Source: Rhizobium mesoamericanum STM3625 (GTDB lineage Bacteria > Pseudomonadota > Alphaproteobacteria > Rhizobiales > Rhizobiaceae). Taken from it: 64,000 nucleotides of DNA. The translations under genes and the position numbers were made by a program. Below, one piece after another: positions 55,035 to 64,000 of this stretch. The notes below the pieces were generated by a model, which did not search any database, was not told the origin of the DNA, and worked only from the letters and a program-made list of their open reading frames with translations. The stretch spans positions 2,459,931 through 2,523,930 of the forward strand of contig NZ_HF536772.1 of NCBI RefSeq assembly GCF_000312665.1, written 5' to 3'. The first letter of the stretch is position 1; every line of letters begins with the position of its first letter.

Positions 55035-55618
55035 GCATCTTCACGAAGCAGAACTCCGGGCGTCGCTATGTTGTCGCCGCAATTATCGTGGCAGCCCTGC
55101 AGACCGCCATTCTCGGCTATGTCATTGAGAGCCGCGCGTCGATTTTGAGAAGCGGCGCTGACGCTCTCCTGAAGACTGCGCCCGTCGATCCTCGTGACTT
55201 TTTACGCGGAGACTATGTTGTGCTGAACTACGATATCTCCTCGGTCCCAGTCGCGTCGATTGTTGGTGGCGTGCCGCAGGATCAAGGCAGGAAGAGCCTC
55301 TGGGTGCGGTTGAAGCCCGGTGAGGACGGTTTTTTCGGCATTGTCGAATCATCCTTCGAACGCCTGAAAGAAGAGCCGGGGACTGTGGTTGTGCGCAGCA
55401 GACCCTTCTATAGTGACGGTCCCAATTCCGCCGACCATATCCGCGTCGAGTACGGGATTGAGCGCTACTATGTTCCTGAAGGGCAAGGGACGGCCCTGGA
55501 GAAGGCCCGGCAGGGCGGTGACGTCTCCATTGCTATTCGCGTCGGTTCGGATGGGACAGCGCAGATAAGGAGCCTCATCGTCGATGGCAGGCCCGCTTAC
55601 GACGAGCCGCTTTACTAA
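55031..55618 (+). CDS. GDYXXLXY domain protein
   Basis: A 195-residue protein with one N-terminal membrane span at about 12-30 and a periplasmic domain that carries the family motif GDYVVLNY at 60-67. It probably works with the DUF2157 membrane protein encoded immediately upstream; the start codon lies within that gene's stop. Biological role unknown. Confidence 0.9.
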   Translation: MSIFTKQNSGRRYVVAAIIVAALQTAILGYVIESRASILRSGADALLKTAPVDPRDFLRGDYVVLNYDISSVPVASIVGGVPQDQGRKSLWVRLKPGEDGFFGIVESSFERLKEEPGTVVVRSRPFYSDGPNSADHIRVEYGIERYYVPEGQGTALEKARQGGDVSIAIRVGSDGTAQIRSLIVDGRPAYDEPLY

Positions 55619-55773
55619 GTTGAGAGCCAATGAGTGTGGAGGCTTGCGAGTGCGGGCGAAAACACTGTCATTTGTCCTTCATTTTTCCTTTGCCTCTACC
55701 AAATCGGGTGATATAGAGACGCCGCGCTCCGGAAGGCCTCATGTGCAGGCATATGCATGCGGTTTTTGAGAAC

Positions 55774-55858
<85 letters not shown>

Positions 55859-56044
55859 AAAGCTTGCTTGCAGGCGGGGGGACCGGAACCGGTGTCCCTC
55901 GATTACCCGGCAGCAAAGCGCCGTTCCGCAAGGGTGGAACGAAGAAGAATTGAGAATAAGCCACGCCCGGCAATTTTCCGGCGTCGTGCTCATCGAAACG
56001 AACGGCGTCTGGGCACGGCCGCCACGAAATGAAGGTAGGAAGAC

Positions 56045-57526
56045 ATGCAGGTTATCGAAACGCTCGCTGAAGGGCTGAAGCGCGAAATCAAGGTCGTAAT
56101 CCCGGCCAAGGACATGGAAGTCAAGATGAATGAGCGTCTTGCCGACGTGAAGGACAAGGTCCGCATCAATGGCTTCCGTCCGGGTAAGGTTCCTGTCGCT
56201 CACCTCAAGAAGGTCTATGGCAAGTCCATCATGGCCGATCTCGTGAACGAACTCGTGCGCGAGCAGCCGACCGCAATTCTTGCAGAGCGCGGCGAAAAGT
56301 CCGCGACGCAGCCGGAAATCGCGATGACGGAAGACAAGGACGAGGCAGAACAGATCCTCGCCGCTCAGAAGGACTTCGAGTTCACGCTCTCCTACGAAGT
56401 TCTGCCGCCGATCGAACTGAAGTCCAACAAGGGCATCAAGATCACGCGTGAAGTTGTCGACATCTCCGACGAGGAAGTCAACGAGCAGGTTCTGAAGGTT
56501 GCCGAAAGCGCCCGCTCTTACGAAACCAAGAAGGGCAAGGCTGCCAACGGCGACCGCATCACGATGGACTACGTCGGCAAGGTCGGCGGCGTTGCCTTTG
56601 ACGGCGGCACCGACCAGGGCGCTGAACTCGTTCTAGGCTCCGGCCGCTTCATTCCAGGCTTCGAAGACCAGCTGGTCGGCAGCAAGGCTGGTGACGAGAA
56701 GACCATCACCGTTACCTTCCCGGCCGACTATCCGGCCAAGAACCTGGCTGGCCAGGAAGCGACCTTCGACGTGTCGGTCAAGGACGTTGCCGCTCCGGCC
56801 GACATTGAAATCAACGACGAACTGGCAAAGAAGCTCGGCCTTGAATCGGCTGACCGTCTGAAGGAAATCGTCCGCGGCCAGATCGAGTCGCAGTACGGCT
56901 CGATGACCCGCCAGAAGGTCAAGCGCCAGATCCTCGACCAGCTTGACGAAATGTACAAGTTCGAGACGCCTGCCTCGCTCGTCGACGCCGAATACAATGG
57001 CATCTGGAACCAGGTCGCAAACGACCTCGCTCAGTCTGGCAAGACCTTCGAAGACGAAGACACGACGGAAGAGCAGGCTCGCGAAGAGTACAAGAAGCTC
57101 GCCGAGCGCCGCGTTCGCCTCGGCCTCGTCCTCTCCGAAATCGGCGAAAAGGCCGGCGTTGAAGTGAGCGAAGACGAAATGCAACGCGCGATCTACGAAC
57201 AGCTGCGTCAGTATCCAGGCCAGGAAAAGCAGATCCTCGACTTCTTCCGCAGCCAGCCGGGTGCGGCCGCCTCTATCCGCGCTCCGATCTTCGAAGAAAA
57301 GGTCATCGACCATCTGCTGACCGAGATTGACGTCACGGACAAGAAGGTGACCAAGGAAGAACTGCTCGCCGACGAAGAAGGCGAAGCCTCCGAGAAGGGA
57401 GCAAAGAAGGCTGCTCCGAAGAAGAAAGCTGCTGCCAAGGCAGAAGCTGCTGAAGGCGAAGAAGCCGCAGCTGCGAAGAAGAAGGCTGCTCCGAAGAAGA
57501 AGGCTTCCGAGGACAGCGCCGAGTAA
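56045..57526 (+). CDS. tig: Trigger factor
   Basis: Ribosome-bound chaperone and peptidyl-prolyl isomerase. 493 residues: the N-terminal ribosome-binding domain contains the GFRPGKVP signature at about 41-48, the FKBP-type PPIase domain about 155-245 ([33 protein letters not shown]), and a helical C-terminal domain. A further tail of about 50 residues is Lys/Ala/Glu-rich ([14 protein letters not shown]) and is characteristic of rhizobial trigger factors. TAGGAAG precedes the ATG. Confidence 0.97.
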   Translation: MQVIETLAEGLKREIKVVIPAKDMEVKMNERLADVKDKVRINGFRPGKVPVAHLKKVYGKSIMADLVNELVREQPTAILAERGEKSATQPEIAMTEDKDEAEQILAAQKDFEFTLSYEVLPPIELKSNKGIKITREVVDISDEEVNEQVLKVAESARSYETKKGKAANGDRITMDYVGKVGGVAFDGGTDQGAELVLGSGRFIPGFEDQLVGSKAGDEKTITVTFPADYPAKNLAGQEATFDVSVKDVAAPADIEINDELAKKLGLESADRLKEIVRGQIESQYGSMTRQKVKRQILDQLDEMYKFETPASLVDAEYNGIWNQVANDLAQSGKTFEDEDTTEEQAREEYKKLAERRVRLGLVLSEIGEKAGVEVSEDEMQRAIYEQLRQYPGQEKQILDFFRSQPGAAASIRAPIFEEKVIDHLLTEIDVTDKKVTKEELLADEEGEASEKGAKKAAPKKKAAAKAEAAEGEEAAAAKKKAAPKKKASEDSAE

Positions 57527-57550
57527 TCTTCGGCTAATCGAAATTACCAA

Positions 57551-57575
57551 AGCCCCGCCTCGTGCGGGGCTTATA
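57551..57575 (+). terminator. Terminator of tig
   Basis: AGCCCCGC (57551-57558) pairs with GCGGGGCT (57564-57571), followed by TATACATTT. Confidence 0.8.
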
Positions 57576-57581
57576 CATTTG

Positions 57582-57622
57582 AAGGCCGGAGCATCGGATA
57601 TGATGCTCCGGCCTTGTTTGTC
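57582..57622. terminator. Second, longer hairpin after tig
   Basis: A perfect 13-bp stem AAGGCCGGAGCAT (57582-57594) with its complement at 57603-57615, then GTTTGTC. It follows the tig terminator by ten bases and could act as a back-up terminator or as the end of the convergent transcript. Confidence 0.65.
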
Positions 57623-57920
57623 ATTGGATGGTTGCAGCACCGCAATGGCGATGCGGTTGATTCGTGCCTCGCCAGAGCTTTCCTTTCGAAAAAAGCAAAA
57701 CCCTTTATTCATTGAGGCTGCAGCGAACCGCTGAAAGCTCTGCGCTCGCGTTGAGCGAGACAACCGCGAAAGATGATCTCGTCCTCACACAAGAATGCAG
57801 GATTATAGGGCAACGACGCTTGACGCCTGGCACCGTTCCCTTGGTCCCGCTCGACGCCAGTCACTTGCGACGAGCATTGTGCTTGGAAGAGGTAGACCGT
57901 CCGCCCGCTATGCTAGAAGC
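57623..57920. other. Noncoding stretch between tig and the radical SAM gene
   Basis: Nearly 300 bases between two convergent genes. No gene is supported and no repeat stands out. Confidence 0.5.
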
Positions 57921-59714
57921 TCAGACCGCGGGTCGCGCGGTTTTGTGCGCGTGGGTCAGCTCGGCGACCTTGTGTATATGCGAGACCGCAGCCCGACCGC
58001 CTGCCGTCTTGGTGAAGAGCTCGAGCGTCTCGTCCTCGTGCTCACCAACTGGTGTCAGCGCCTGATCCATGTAGGTCTTCGATTTCTTGTCGCGTGAGAT
58101 GAAGAAGGCGCTCGTTGCGAGGCTTGCAATGGTGGCGCCCAGCTTCAAGTGCTTGGTAAAGGTTTCCCAGATGAAGCGCGGCCAGAACGTGACCGCGTGC
58201 TCCCTCGGAAGACCTGGGCGGCGTTCGGAGGGATGCTTGAGACGAAGCAGCCCGCTCTGCAGCGGATGAACGTTCTCCAGCGGCACGGTTGTCGCGAATG
58301 AAACGAGCATCTTGACCAAGCTGGCAAGTGGCACGCCGGTGACAACGGCCCGGCGCAGCAGTGTCTTCAGGTGCTCGGGCGAATAGTAGAGTGACCAGGC
58401 CTCCTGGTAGATGTCTTCCCATTCCTGCTTGCTCATCTTCGGGTGCGCAGTACAGACGTGCTCGACATCGTAAATGTTGAGATCGGCGTCCATCTCGACG
58501 CCTTTCTTCCACAAGGTCTGGTGATCCTCCGAGCCAGGCAGCGGCGTCAGCACGAAGAATTCAATCACGTCCAAGGGCAATTCATGCTGGATGATGGCGA
58601 TATCGCGTCGGATCGTCTCTGGCGTGTCAGCCGGGAAGCCCAGAATATAGCCGGCAAGCGTCATGATGCCCTGGGCTTTCCAGGCAAGTAGCATCTTCCG
58701 GTACTCAGTGATCTTGTTCTGGTTCTTCTTGGCCGCAGTCAGGTTGTCGGGGTTGACATTCTCAAGCCCGATGAAGACGCGTGTGACGCCGGCGCGCTTG
58801 GATTTTTCGATGAAGTTCGGGATCTTGTGGCAGAGCGTGTCGACCTGGATCATCAATCCAAGCGGAATGCCGTCCTTCTCCCTGAGTTCGATCAGGCGGT
58901 CGAAGATCGCTTCCCAATCCCTGTTGCGCGCGAAATTATCGTCGGTGATAAAGAACTTGTGGATGCCTTGCGCCCAGTTCATCCGCACAAGTTTTTCGAC
59001 ATCATCCGCCGAGCGGAAGCGTGACTTGCGGCCCTGCACATTGATGATGGTGCAAAAGGAGCATTGATAAGGGCAACCACGGCCCGCATCGAAGCTCGTG
59101 CTGAGACCAAGCGTTTGGGCCACATTGGCTTTCGGAAGGAACGGAACCGCTGCACCTTCGATGCTCGGCAAGTCATTCATGAAATTGTAAAGCGGCTCAA
59201 GCTTGCCGCTGGCGGCATCCTGCAGCACCCGGTCCAGTCGGCCTTCGGCTTCTCCGGCAAACATCGAGATGCCCATCTCACGACATGCGTCCAGGCCGAC
59301 CGCCTTGCCGTCGAGCATGGCAAGACACCCCGACACGTGAAAGCCGCCCATGGAAACCGGAACACCAGCCTTTCGGAAGGGGCGCGCGATGTCGAGAGCC
59401 CGCGGATACTGGTTGGACTGAACGCCAACGAGGGCGACCATCCCGAAATTGTCGTGCTGCTCAAGTCGCTTGAGGAGTGCCTGGATGTTGACGCGCGTGT
59501 TCGTCTCGTCGATGACCGTAATATCGATTGCGACATTGGGGCCGAGGACCTTGCGCTTAGCGCAATCGGACGCGATCCCATAAATCGCAGCCAAGGAGTT
59601 GGACGGGATCATCGCCCGCCACCACCGGATCACATAGCCGTCATCGTCGTAGTGCGACGGCTTGATGAGGATGAGCTGGAAACTCCGTTCGGCGGTCTTG
59701 GACAGATCTTGCAC
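57921..59714 (-). CDS. B12-binding radical SAM protein
   Basis: A 597-residue radical SAM enzyme. A cobalamin-binding Rossmann domain occupies about 12-190 (SMGGFHVSG, EAEGRLDRVL), and the radical SAM core about 205-420 with the cluster cysteines Cys214, Cys218 and Cys221 in GRGCPYQCSFCTI. The C-terminal 170 residues are specific to this subfamily. Such B12-radical enzymes methylate or rearrange unactivated carbons; the substrate cannot be predicted. Transcribed leftward, alone. Confidence 0.9.
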   Translation of the reverse strand: MQDLSKTAERSFQLILIKPSHYDDDGYVIRWWRAMIPSNSLAAIYGIASDCAKRKVLGPNVAIDITVIDETNTRVNIQALLKRLEQHDNFGMVALVGVQSNQYPRALDIARPFRKAGVPVSMGGFHVSGCLAMLDGKAVGLDACREMGISMFAGEAEGRLDRVLQDAASGKLEPLYNFMNDLPSIEGAAVPFLPKANVAQTLGLSTSFDAGRGCPYQCSFCTIINVQGRKSRFRSADDVEKLVRMNWAQGIHKFFITDDNFARNRDWEAIFDRLIELREKDGIPLGLMIQVDTLCHKIPNFIEKSKRAGVTRVFIGLENVNPDNLTAAKKNQNKITEYRKMLLAWKAQGIMTLAGYILGFPADTPETIRRDIAIIQHELPLDVIEFFVLTPLPGSEDHQTLWKKGVEMDADLNIYDVEHVCTAHPKMSKQEWEDIYQEAWSLYYSPEHLKTLLRRAVVTGVPLASLVKMLVSFATTVPLENVHPLQSGLLRLKHPSERRPGLPREHAVTFWPRFIWETFTKHLKLGATIASLATSAFFISRDKKSKTYMDQALTPVGEHEDETLELFTKTAGGRAAVSHIHKVAELTHAHKTARPAV

Positions 59715-59895
59715 GTCTTCTCACTGGTAAGAGGAATCCCCGGAAATGGACGCTACCAGACGCGGCGGATTATACAAGCGAAGGTTTTACCGGTGCTGTT
59801 CGACACAAATAAGTCAGACCGAATGAATTTCGGCCGTATGTCAGGTTTCTGTTTTCGTTAGTAAATTGTCAAAAGCCTGCGGCCTGGCCAGGCAA

Positions 59896-61302
59896 TCAAA
59901 GCTCTGACTTGATGTCGCCCATACGGTTCCACGCATCAAGACCGGCGATTTTATAGGCTTCGGCGAGCGTTGGATAATTGAATGTGTTTTCGACGAAGTA
60001 TTCGACCGTTCCCTTGAGGTTCAGCACGGCCTGGCCGATGTGAACCAGCTCGGTTGCTCCTTCGCCGACAATGTGGACGCCAAGCAAGCGGCGCGTCTTC
60101 AAAGAGAAAATGAGCTTCAAGAGCCCGGTATCTAGGCCCATGATATGTCCGCGCGAAGTTTCGCGGAAACGCGCGATGCCGCATTCATAGGGAATACCGC
60201 GCTCCTTCATCTCTTCCTCGGTCAGGCCGCAGGTGGAAATCTCCGGCACGGCGTAGATGCCGTAGGGGAAGTATTTCGGCGGCTCCTTCGCGACCGCACC
60301 GATGGCAACGCGGGCAGCGATGCGGCCCTGTTCCATCGATGTGGACGCAAGGCTCGGGAAGCCGACAACGTCGCCTGCGGCGTAGATGCTCGGGACGGAG
60401 GTCTGGAATGTCTCCGGATTGACCTTGAGGCGGCCACGGCTGTCAGCTTCGAGTCCCGCAGCTTTAAGGTTGAGCGTATCGGTCGCCCCCATGCGTCCGG
60501 CGGCGAACAGAACCATGTCTGTCACCAGGTGGCGACCGTTATCGAGTTTCAATTCGACCTTGCCGTTGTCCAGGCGCGTCACCTTGTCGGCCTTGGTACC
60601 GAGCAGGATTTTCATGTTGCGATCGCGCAGCTGATAGGTGAAGTCTTCGACGATTTCCCGGTCGATGAAATCAAGCATTGTTGATTTGGGATCGATCACG
60701 GTGACTGCGGTATCCAGTGCACTGAAGATCGTCGCATATTCGATGCCAATGACACCAGCCCCAATGACTGCCATCGAACGCGGTAGCTCCGCGATGTCGA
60801 GCAGTTCGTCACTGTCGAGTACGGTCTTGCTGTCGAAGGGGATGTCGTCAGGGCGAAACGGCTTCGTGCCGACCGCTAGCAGGATGCTCGCCCCGGTGAC
60901 CTTGAGGATTTCGCCATCGTCCTTGACGATTTCGAGGGTCGACGGATCGACAAAGCTTGCCTTGCCTCTGATGTGCTGGACGCGGTTTCGGGCGAACTGG
61001 TGTTCCAGCACTTCGACTTCGTGATCAAGGGTGATTAGTAGGCGCCGCCGGAGGTCATCGGCGCTGATTTCTTCCTTCACGCGATAGGATCGACCGTAGA
61101 AGCCACGCTCGCGCCAGCCGGAGAGATTGAGTGCTGTTTCGCGCAGGGTCTTGGAGGGAATTGTACCGGTGTGCACCGAAACGCCGCCGACGCGCTTTCC
61201 CTGTTCTATGACCAGAACCTTCTTGCCAAGCTTGGCCGCCTGGATTGCGCCGCGGCGGCCTGCCGGGCCGCTACCCACAACAACGAGATCGTACTGGAAC
61301 AT
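59896..61302 (-). CDS. sthA: Soluble pyridine nucleotide transhydrogenase (Si-specific)
   Basis: Flavoprotein that exchanges electrons between NADPH and NAD. 468 residues with FAD motif VVGSGPAGRRGAI at 8-20, the NAD motif AVIGAGVIGIEYA in the middle, and a C-terminal dimerisation domain. Where lipoamide dehydrogenases have a redox CxxxxC, this protein has VHTGTIPSK near 43-51, the substitution that defines SthA. Single gene, leftward. Confidence 0.93.
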   Translation of the reverse strand: MFQYDLVVVGSGPAGRRGAIQAAKLGKKVLVIEQGKRVGGVSVHTGTIPSKTLRETALNLSGWRERGFYGRSYRVKEEISADDLRRRLLITLDHEVEVLEHQFARNRVQHIRGKASFVDPSTLEIVKDDGEILKVTGASILLAVGTKPFRPDDIPFDSKTVLDSDELLDIAELPRSMAVIGAGVIGIEYATIFSALDTAVTVIDPKSTMLDFIDREIVEDFTYQLRDRNMKILLGTKADKVTRLDNGKVELKLDNGRHLVTDMVLFAAGRMGATDTLNLKAAGLEADSRGRLKVNPETFQTSVPSIYAAGDVVGFPSLASTSMEQGRIAARVAIGAVAKEPPKYFPYGIYAVPEISTCGLTEEEMKERGIPYECGIARFRETSRGHIMGLDTGLLKLIFSLKTRRLLGVHIVGEGATELVHIGQAVLNLKGTVEYFVENTFNYPTLAEAYKIAGLDAWNRMGDIKSEL

Positions 61303-61403
61303 TTACCTGGCCCCGAATTGGAAAGCTGGAATCATTTTTGCGACGCAATATCTCGCGCGTCCACCGGTAGCAGGTCAATGTTGCAGATTATTTTATGAGA
61401 ACA

Positions 61404-61991
61404 TCAGGACTCACGGAAGCCAAGGAAGGATTCCAGCTTTTCGAAGGTACGATCCATGGCAAAGGCACGGCTTATTGGCAGCGCGATGTGGCCGTAGAAG
61501 ATCGACATCTGTCCTTCCGCCACCTTCTCGTCCGTCTTGCTGATCGCAGCCAAATAGAGGGCCGATGCGAGTCCGGTCCGGTCGGCACCGGAGAGGCAAT
61601 GTATCAGCAGCGGCTTCGGAGCGTCTTTCATGACTTGGATCAATTCCTTCGCCCGCTCCGGAGAAAGCTCCTTGTAGGCCGACATTGGGAAATCGATATG
61701 CTCGATGCCAAGCGCCTTTGCTTGTTCGACTTCGGCGTTCCATCTTTGGCTGTTTGTCCCGCCGCGAAGGTCGATGATCGTTTTTATCCCATAGCGCTTC
61801 GAGAAATCCACCATAGCTTGCGGGGATGGTTGCGACGAGCGGTACACTTCGCCCGCGACGACCGTGTGGAAGTTGTTCGTGGCTTTCAAATAGAGAGCAT
61901 AGCTGCCAATGATGAGAAAGAGCAGGACAACGAAGGATAGCGCTGCTTTCCCGGAGCGAGGAAACTGGCGAGAAGCGATCGTCGTCGTCAT
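61404..61991 (-). CDS. Membrane-anchored tyrosine/dual-specificity phosphatase-like protein
   Basis: A 195-residue protein with an N-terminal membrane span at about 17-35 and a phosphatase domain holding the signature HCLSGADRTG, with nucleophile Cys132 and Arg138 (HCx5R). It belongs to the bacterial DSP-like/PTP group sometimes linked to cell-envelope or exopolysaccharide control. Upstream in-frame ATGs at 62021 and 62039 are possible starts, so the N-terminus is uncertain. Confidence 0.82.
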   Translation of the reverse strand: MTTTIASRQFPRSGKAALSFVVLLFLIIGSYALYLKATNNFHTVVAGEVYRSSQPSPQAMVDFSKRYGIKTIIDLRGGTNSQRWNAEVEQAKALGIEHIDFPMSAYKELSPERAKELIQVMKDAPKPLLIHCLSGADRTGLASALYLAAISKTDEKVAEGQMSIFYGHIALPISRAFAMDRTFEKLESFLGFRES

Positions 61992-62180
61992 GAAGGTCTC
62001 GAAGCAGGATGGTTGCAGCATCGCCGCTCTGACACCCAAACCTGACGGGCACCTGAAGCGGATTCGGGCCTGCTAGGCACACTTATGCACAACCACAGAT
62101 TCCGCGAGATTGGCCCCCCTCTGAAAGGAGGTTGTTTTACAGCGCGGATTCGATGTCAGCCGACCTCGATTTGCCATCGC

Positions 62181-63026
62181 TCAGCATCGCGTGCACTTCA
62201 AACGGCGAGGTGTTTCCCCGATTTCGCGGCGCATCCAATGAGCAAGATGAGACTGATGAGCAAACCCCGTCAGATGTGCAACCTCACTGATGCTGAAGTC
62301 GCTAGCGAGCAGCAATAGCCGCGCCTTCTCGATCCGGCGACGGAGTACATATCGATGAACCGTTTGTCCTGTCGCGGCTTTGAACCAGGTCCTGAGATGT
62401 GAATTGCTAACGCCCGCGACCTTGCTCAGCGTGTCCAAGGAAAGCGGCGTTTGAATTTGGGCTTCAATGAAGTCCAACACACGCTTCAGTTGGAGATCGG
62501 ATAAGCGGCTCGTTCTTTCGGGCTCCTTTTCCTCAAGTTCCAGCAGGCGAACCGCTAGCGCAATGCCGATGCTGTCGGCAAACAGCGATCCACTCGGCGA
62601 ACCCGCCCGGAAATCATTTTCAAGCGCGCGAGCGAGGTACTCAATCCGTTCGCTGTCAGCACATACTCGCACGCCCAGATGGAAGCATTCGGTTTGCATG
62701 AGCTGGTCGAGATGAGCTACCTGTTCGAAAACCCGTTGCTTGTCGATTCCTTCGATTCTGAAGCTACCCTTGGAGTTAAGGCGCAGAGCCTGAATGTAAT
62801 GATCGCCGATACGCTTCGCGATCATATTTAGGGCATAAGGCGTTCTGCGCCTGGCTGATGCGAAAGCCACAGCCAGTGCAGAATCGCCACTCGACTGCCG
62901 CTCACCATGGCGTATGCCGGAATAGATAAGATCATCTGCGGGCACGGGCCTTGCAGGTATTTGTCTGCCCGCTGAGAAGGATTTGTCTGGTCGAGCCGTG
63001 CGTCTCGTCGTATCTAAAGAATTCAA
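62181..63026 (-). CDS. AraC-family transcriptional regulator
   Basis: A 281-residue regulator with the two helix-turn-helix motifs of the AraC domain in its last 100 residues (LDTLSKVAGVSNSHLRTWFKAATGQTVHRYVLRRR and ISEVAHLTGFAHQSHLAHWMRRE). The N-terminal 180 residues have no clear cupin motif, so the effector is unknown. Its gene lies in a regulator-rich stretch at the right end of the window. Confidence 0.9.
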   Translation of the reverse strand: MNSLDTTRRTARPDKSFSAGRQIPARPVPADDLIYSGIRHGERQSSGDSALAVAFASARRRTPYALNMIAKRIGDHYIQALRLNSKGSFRIEGIDKQRVFEQVAHLDQLMQTECFHLGVRVCADSERIEYLARALENDFRAGSPSGSLFADSIGIALAVRLLELEEKEPERTSRLSDLQLKRVLDFIEAQIQTPLSLDTLSKVAGVSNSHLRTWFKAATGQTVHRYVLRRRIEKARLLLLASDFSISEVAHLTGFAHQSHLAHWMRREIGETPRRLKCTRC

Positions 63027-63246
63027 ACGGTCGTGGTCAGCCTAGATCGTCTGCATTCATTTGCATACTTCGGAATCAGCTGCGCAAAGCAAGTAGGCAG
63101 CCTGAAAACCGAACGCCACGATCGCCTTGCACATGAGGCGTCACGATCACTCTCACTCTCGTAGGTGCGGTCCGTACGCGCAAGCGGTGAAGCGTGTTTT
63201 GGAAGTGGCCGAGAGTTCACATCCCTTCAGGGCGACCCAAATAGCT

Positions 63247-63489
63247 CTATGTTGCGAGGCGGACACCCGCTCCTCCGTTAGGAGCGGGGCCTTCATCGAA
63301 GAAAATGACTCCTCGTGCTTCGTATACCCGTTTGATCGCCTCGATGGTGACCGGTTGTGGCCCGCGGGGACCGGGATCGTCTTGTTCAACCCGGCTTACG
63401 GTGTTGGCGGTCACTTTAGCTAACTCGGCTACTTCCCGTACGCCAAGCTTCAGTATTGCACGAGCCGCCCGCGCTTGAGTGGAGTTCAA
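63247..63489 (-). CDS. Small XRE-type helix-turn-helix regulator
   Basis: An 80-residue Cro/CI-like protein: NSTQARAARAILKLGVREVAELAKVTANTVSRVEQDD is the HTH, followed by VTIEAIKRVYEARGVIFFDEG, the usual end of this small family. A TTG at 63489 fits the family start and leaves two palindromic operator-like sites (63515-63525 and 63551-63561) upstream; an ATG at 63576 is in frame but would place one site inside the gene. Probably autoregulated. Confidence 0.75.
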   Translation of the reverse strand: MNSTQARAARAILKLGVREVAELAKVTANTVSRVEQDDPGPRGPQPVTIEAIKRVYEARGVIFFDEGPAPNGGAGVRLAT

Positions 63490-63514
63490 AAAACGTGACC
63501 TCGTATTTATTTCG

Positions 63515-63561
63515 ATACAGGGTATTGACGAATGCGCTGTCTCAATATAAATACACTGTAT
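63515..63561. promoter_or_regulatory. Two related palindromes upstream of the XRE gene
   Basis: ATACACTGTAT at 63551-63561 is a perfect 5-1-5 palindrome, and ATACAGGGTAT at 63515-63525 is a near copy; centres are 36 bases apart. They look like a pair of operator sites for the adjacent small HTH protein. Confidence 0.5.
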
Positions 63562-63656
63562 CCTTGGTGTCATCAATGTTGCTCACTGGGCGTATTGCGT
63601 CCTGTGGATACACGTGCACGTTAAAGTATCTGAGTCACCTGTCAGGTAGGATCAGA

Positions 63657-64000
63657 ATGGAATTGCGTCAGCTCTCCTATTTCAAGGCGGTGGCCGAGGA
63701 ACTGCACTTCGGCCGGGCGGCAGCGAGGGTGCGGATTGCCCAGCCGGCGCTCAGCAATCATGTGATGGCACTGGAAAGGGAGCTTGGCTGTGCGCTCTTC
63801 ATCCGCTCGACGAGGCGGGTGGAGCTGACCAGGGCAGGGGAAACCTTCTACGATCGCTGTGTGCGCATCCTCAGCGAGGTCGATCTGACCACCGAGCTGA
63901 CGCGGGCGGCCGGCGGCAGCCGCATGCGCCAGATCAGGATCGGCACCGTCTATCCGGCCACCATCGGCATGCTGCCGACCTTCCTTGCGAAGATCGCCCG
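63657..64000 (+). CDS. LysR-family regulator, truncated by the window edge
   Basis: The first 114 residues of a LysR regulator are visible. It starts MELRQLSYFKAVAEELHFGR and has a standard winged helix-turn-helix (RIAQPALSNHVMALERELG) and the beginning of the substrate-binding domain (IRIGTVYPATIGMLPTF). GTAGGATC precedes the ATG. The frame is open to the last base, so this is a partial gene, not a broken one. Confidence 0.9.
   Translation, partial: MELRQLSYFKAVAEELHFGRAAARVRIAQPALSNHVMALERELGCALFIRSTRRVELTRAGETFYDRCVRILSEVDLTTELTRAAGGSRMRQIRIGTVYPATIGMLPTFLAKIA

Overview
The window is a stretch of core chromosome from an alphaproteobacterium of the Rhizobiales, most likely Rhizobiaceae (Rhizobium, Sinorhizobium/Ensifer or a close relative). 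The evidence is an ExoR-type exopolysaccharide regulator, a PopZ/DUF2497 polar organizer, a BA14K-family protein, DUF1127 small proteins, a fused SecDF, and an sRNA that looks like the rhizobial alpha-r14 (NfeR1) family. Genes are dense and mostly housekeeping. No CRISPR array, transposase, integrase, secretion cluster or recognisable defence system was found.

Layout. 0.1-7.5 kb: divergent lrp-type regulator and alanine dehydrogenase, then a leftward sulfur/amino-acid cluster (cysteine synthase, AlaX editing protein, 3-mercaptopyruvate sulfurtransferase, acetyltransferase), an orphan ChrR-like cupin and an SDR oxidoreductase. 7.5-14.3 kb: a looser region with long intergenic stretches, tRNA-Asn and tRNA-Cys, a PiT phosphate transporter with its DUF47 partner, a BA14K protein and several very small genes. 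14.4-26.9 kb: PIMT-like methyltransferase, popZ, valS, a FadL-type porin, exoR, xth, erpA-type A-protein, dgt-like triphosphohydrolase, argS. 27-39.1 kb: a long rightward run, SPOR-domain protein, nagZ, scpA-scpB, tatA-tatB-tatC, serS, surE, pcm and an NlpD-like LysM/LytM lipoprotein, serving envelope growth, chromosome condensation and folded-protein export. 39-47.7 kb: DUF815 ATPase, yajC-secDF, a Mth938-like protein, a squalene/phytoene-synthase-like protein, a 1-Cys peroxiredoxin and a persulfide-dioxygenase/rhodanese fusion. 47.7-55.7 kb: trmFO, a PNPOx-like/GST pair divergent from a LysR regulator, two DUF1127 genes, the sRNA, and a DUF2157-GDYXXLXY membrane pair. 55.7-64 kb: tRNA-Leu, trigger factor, a B12-binding radical SAM protein, soluble transhydrogenase, and a regulator-rich right end (tyrosine-phosphatase-like protein, AraC, XRE, and a LysR gene cut by the window edge).

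How the parts fit. Several blocks are conserved functional groups: yajC-secDF (Sec export), tatABC (Tat export), scpAB (condensin partners), surE-pcm-nlpD (the same order is known in enterobacteria), DUF47-pit (phosphate uptake), and peroxiredoxin next to persulfide dioxygenase (thiol/persulfide stress). The most interesting material is small and regulatory. At 52.5-53.75 kb two DUF1127 genes and a leftward sRNA share a TTGCA-N-TGCAA-like palindrome in their upstream regions. The sRNA has three hairpins, each showing a CCUCC anti-Shine-Dalgarno loop. Also notable are a ChrR-like protein whose anti-sigma zinc ligands are replaced while its cupin ligands are kept, an unexplained row of hairpins at 8.37-8.50 kb, and a 33-codon membrane ORF with a strong ribosome site. 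I did not find a convincing new multi-gene system; the regulatory cluster at 52.5-53.8 kb is the best candidate for follow-up.
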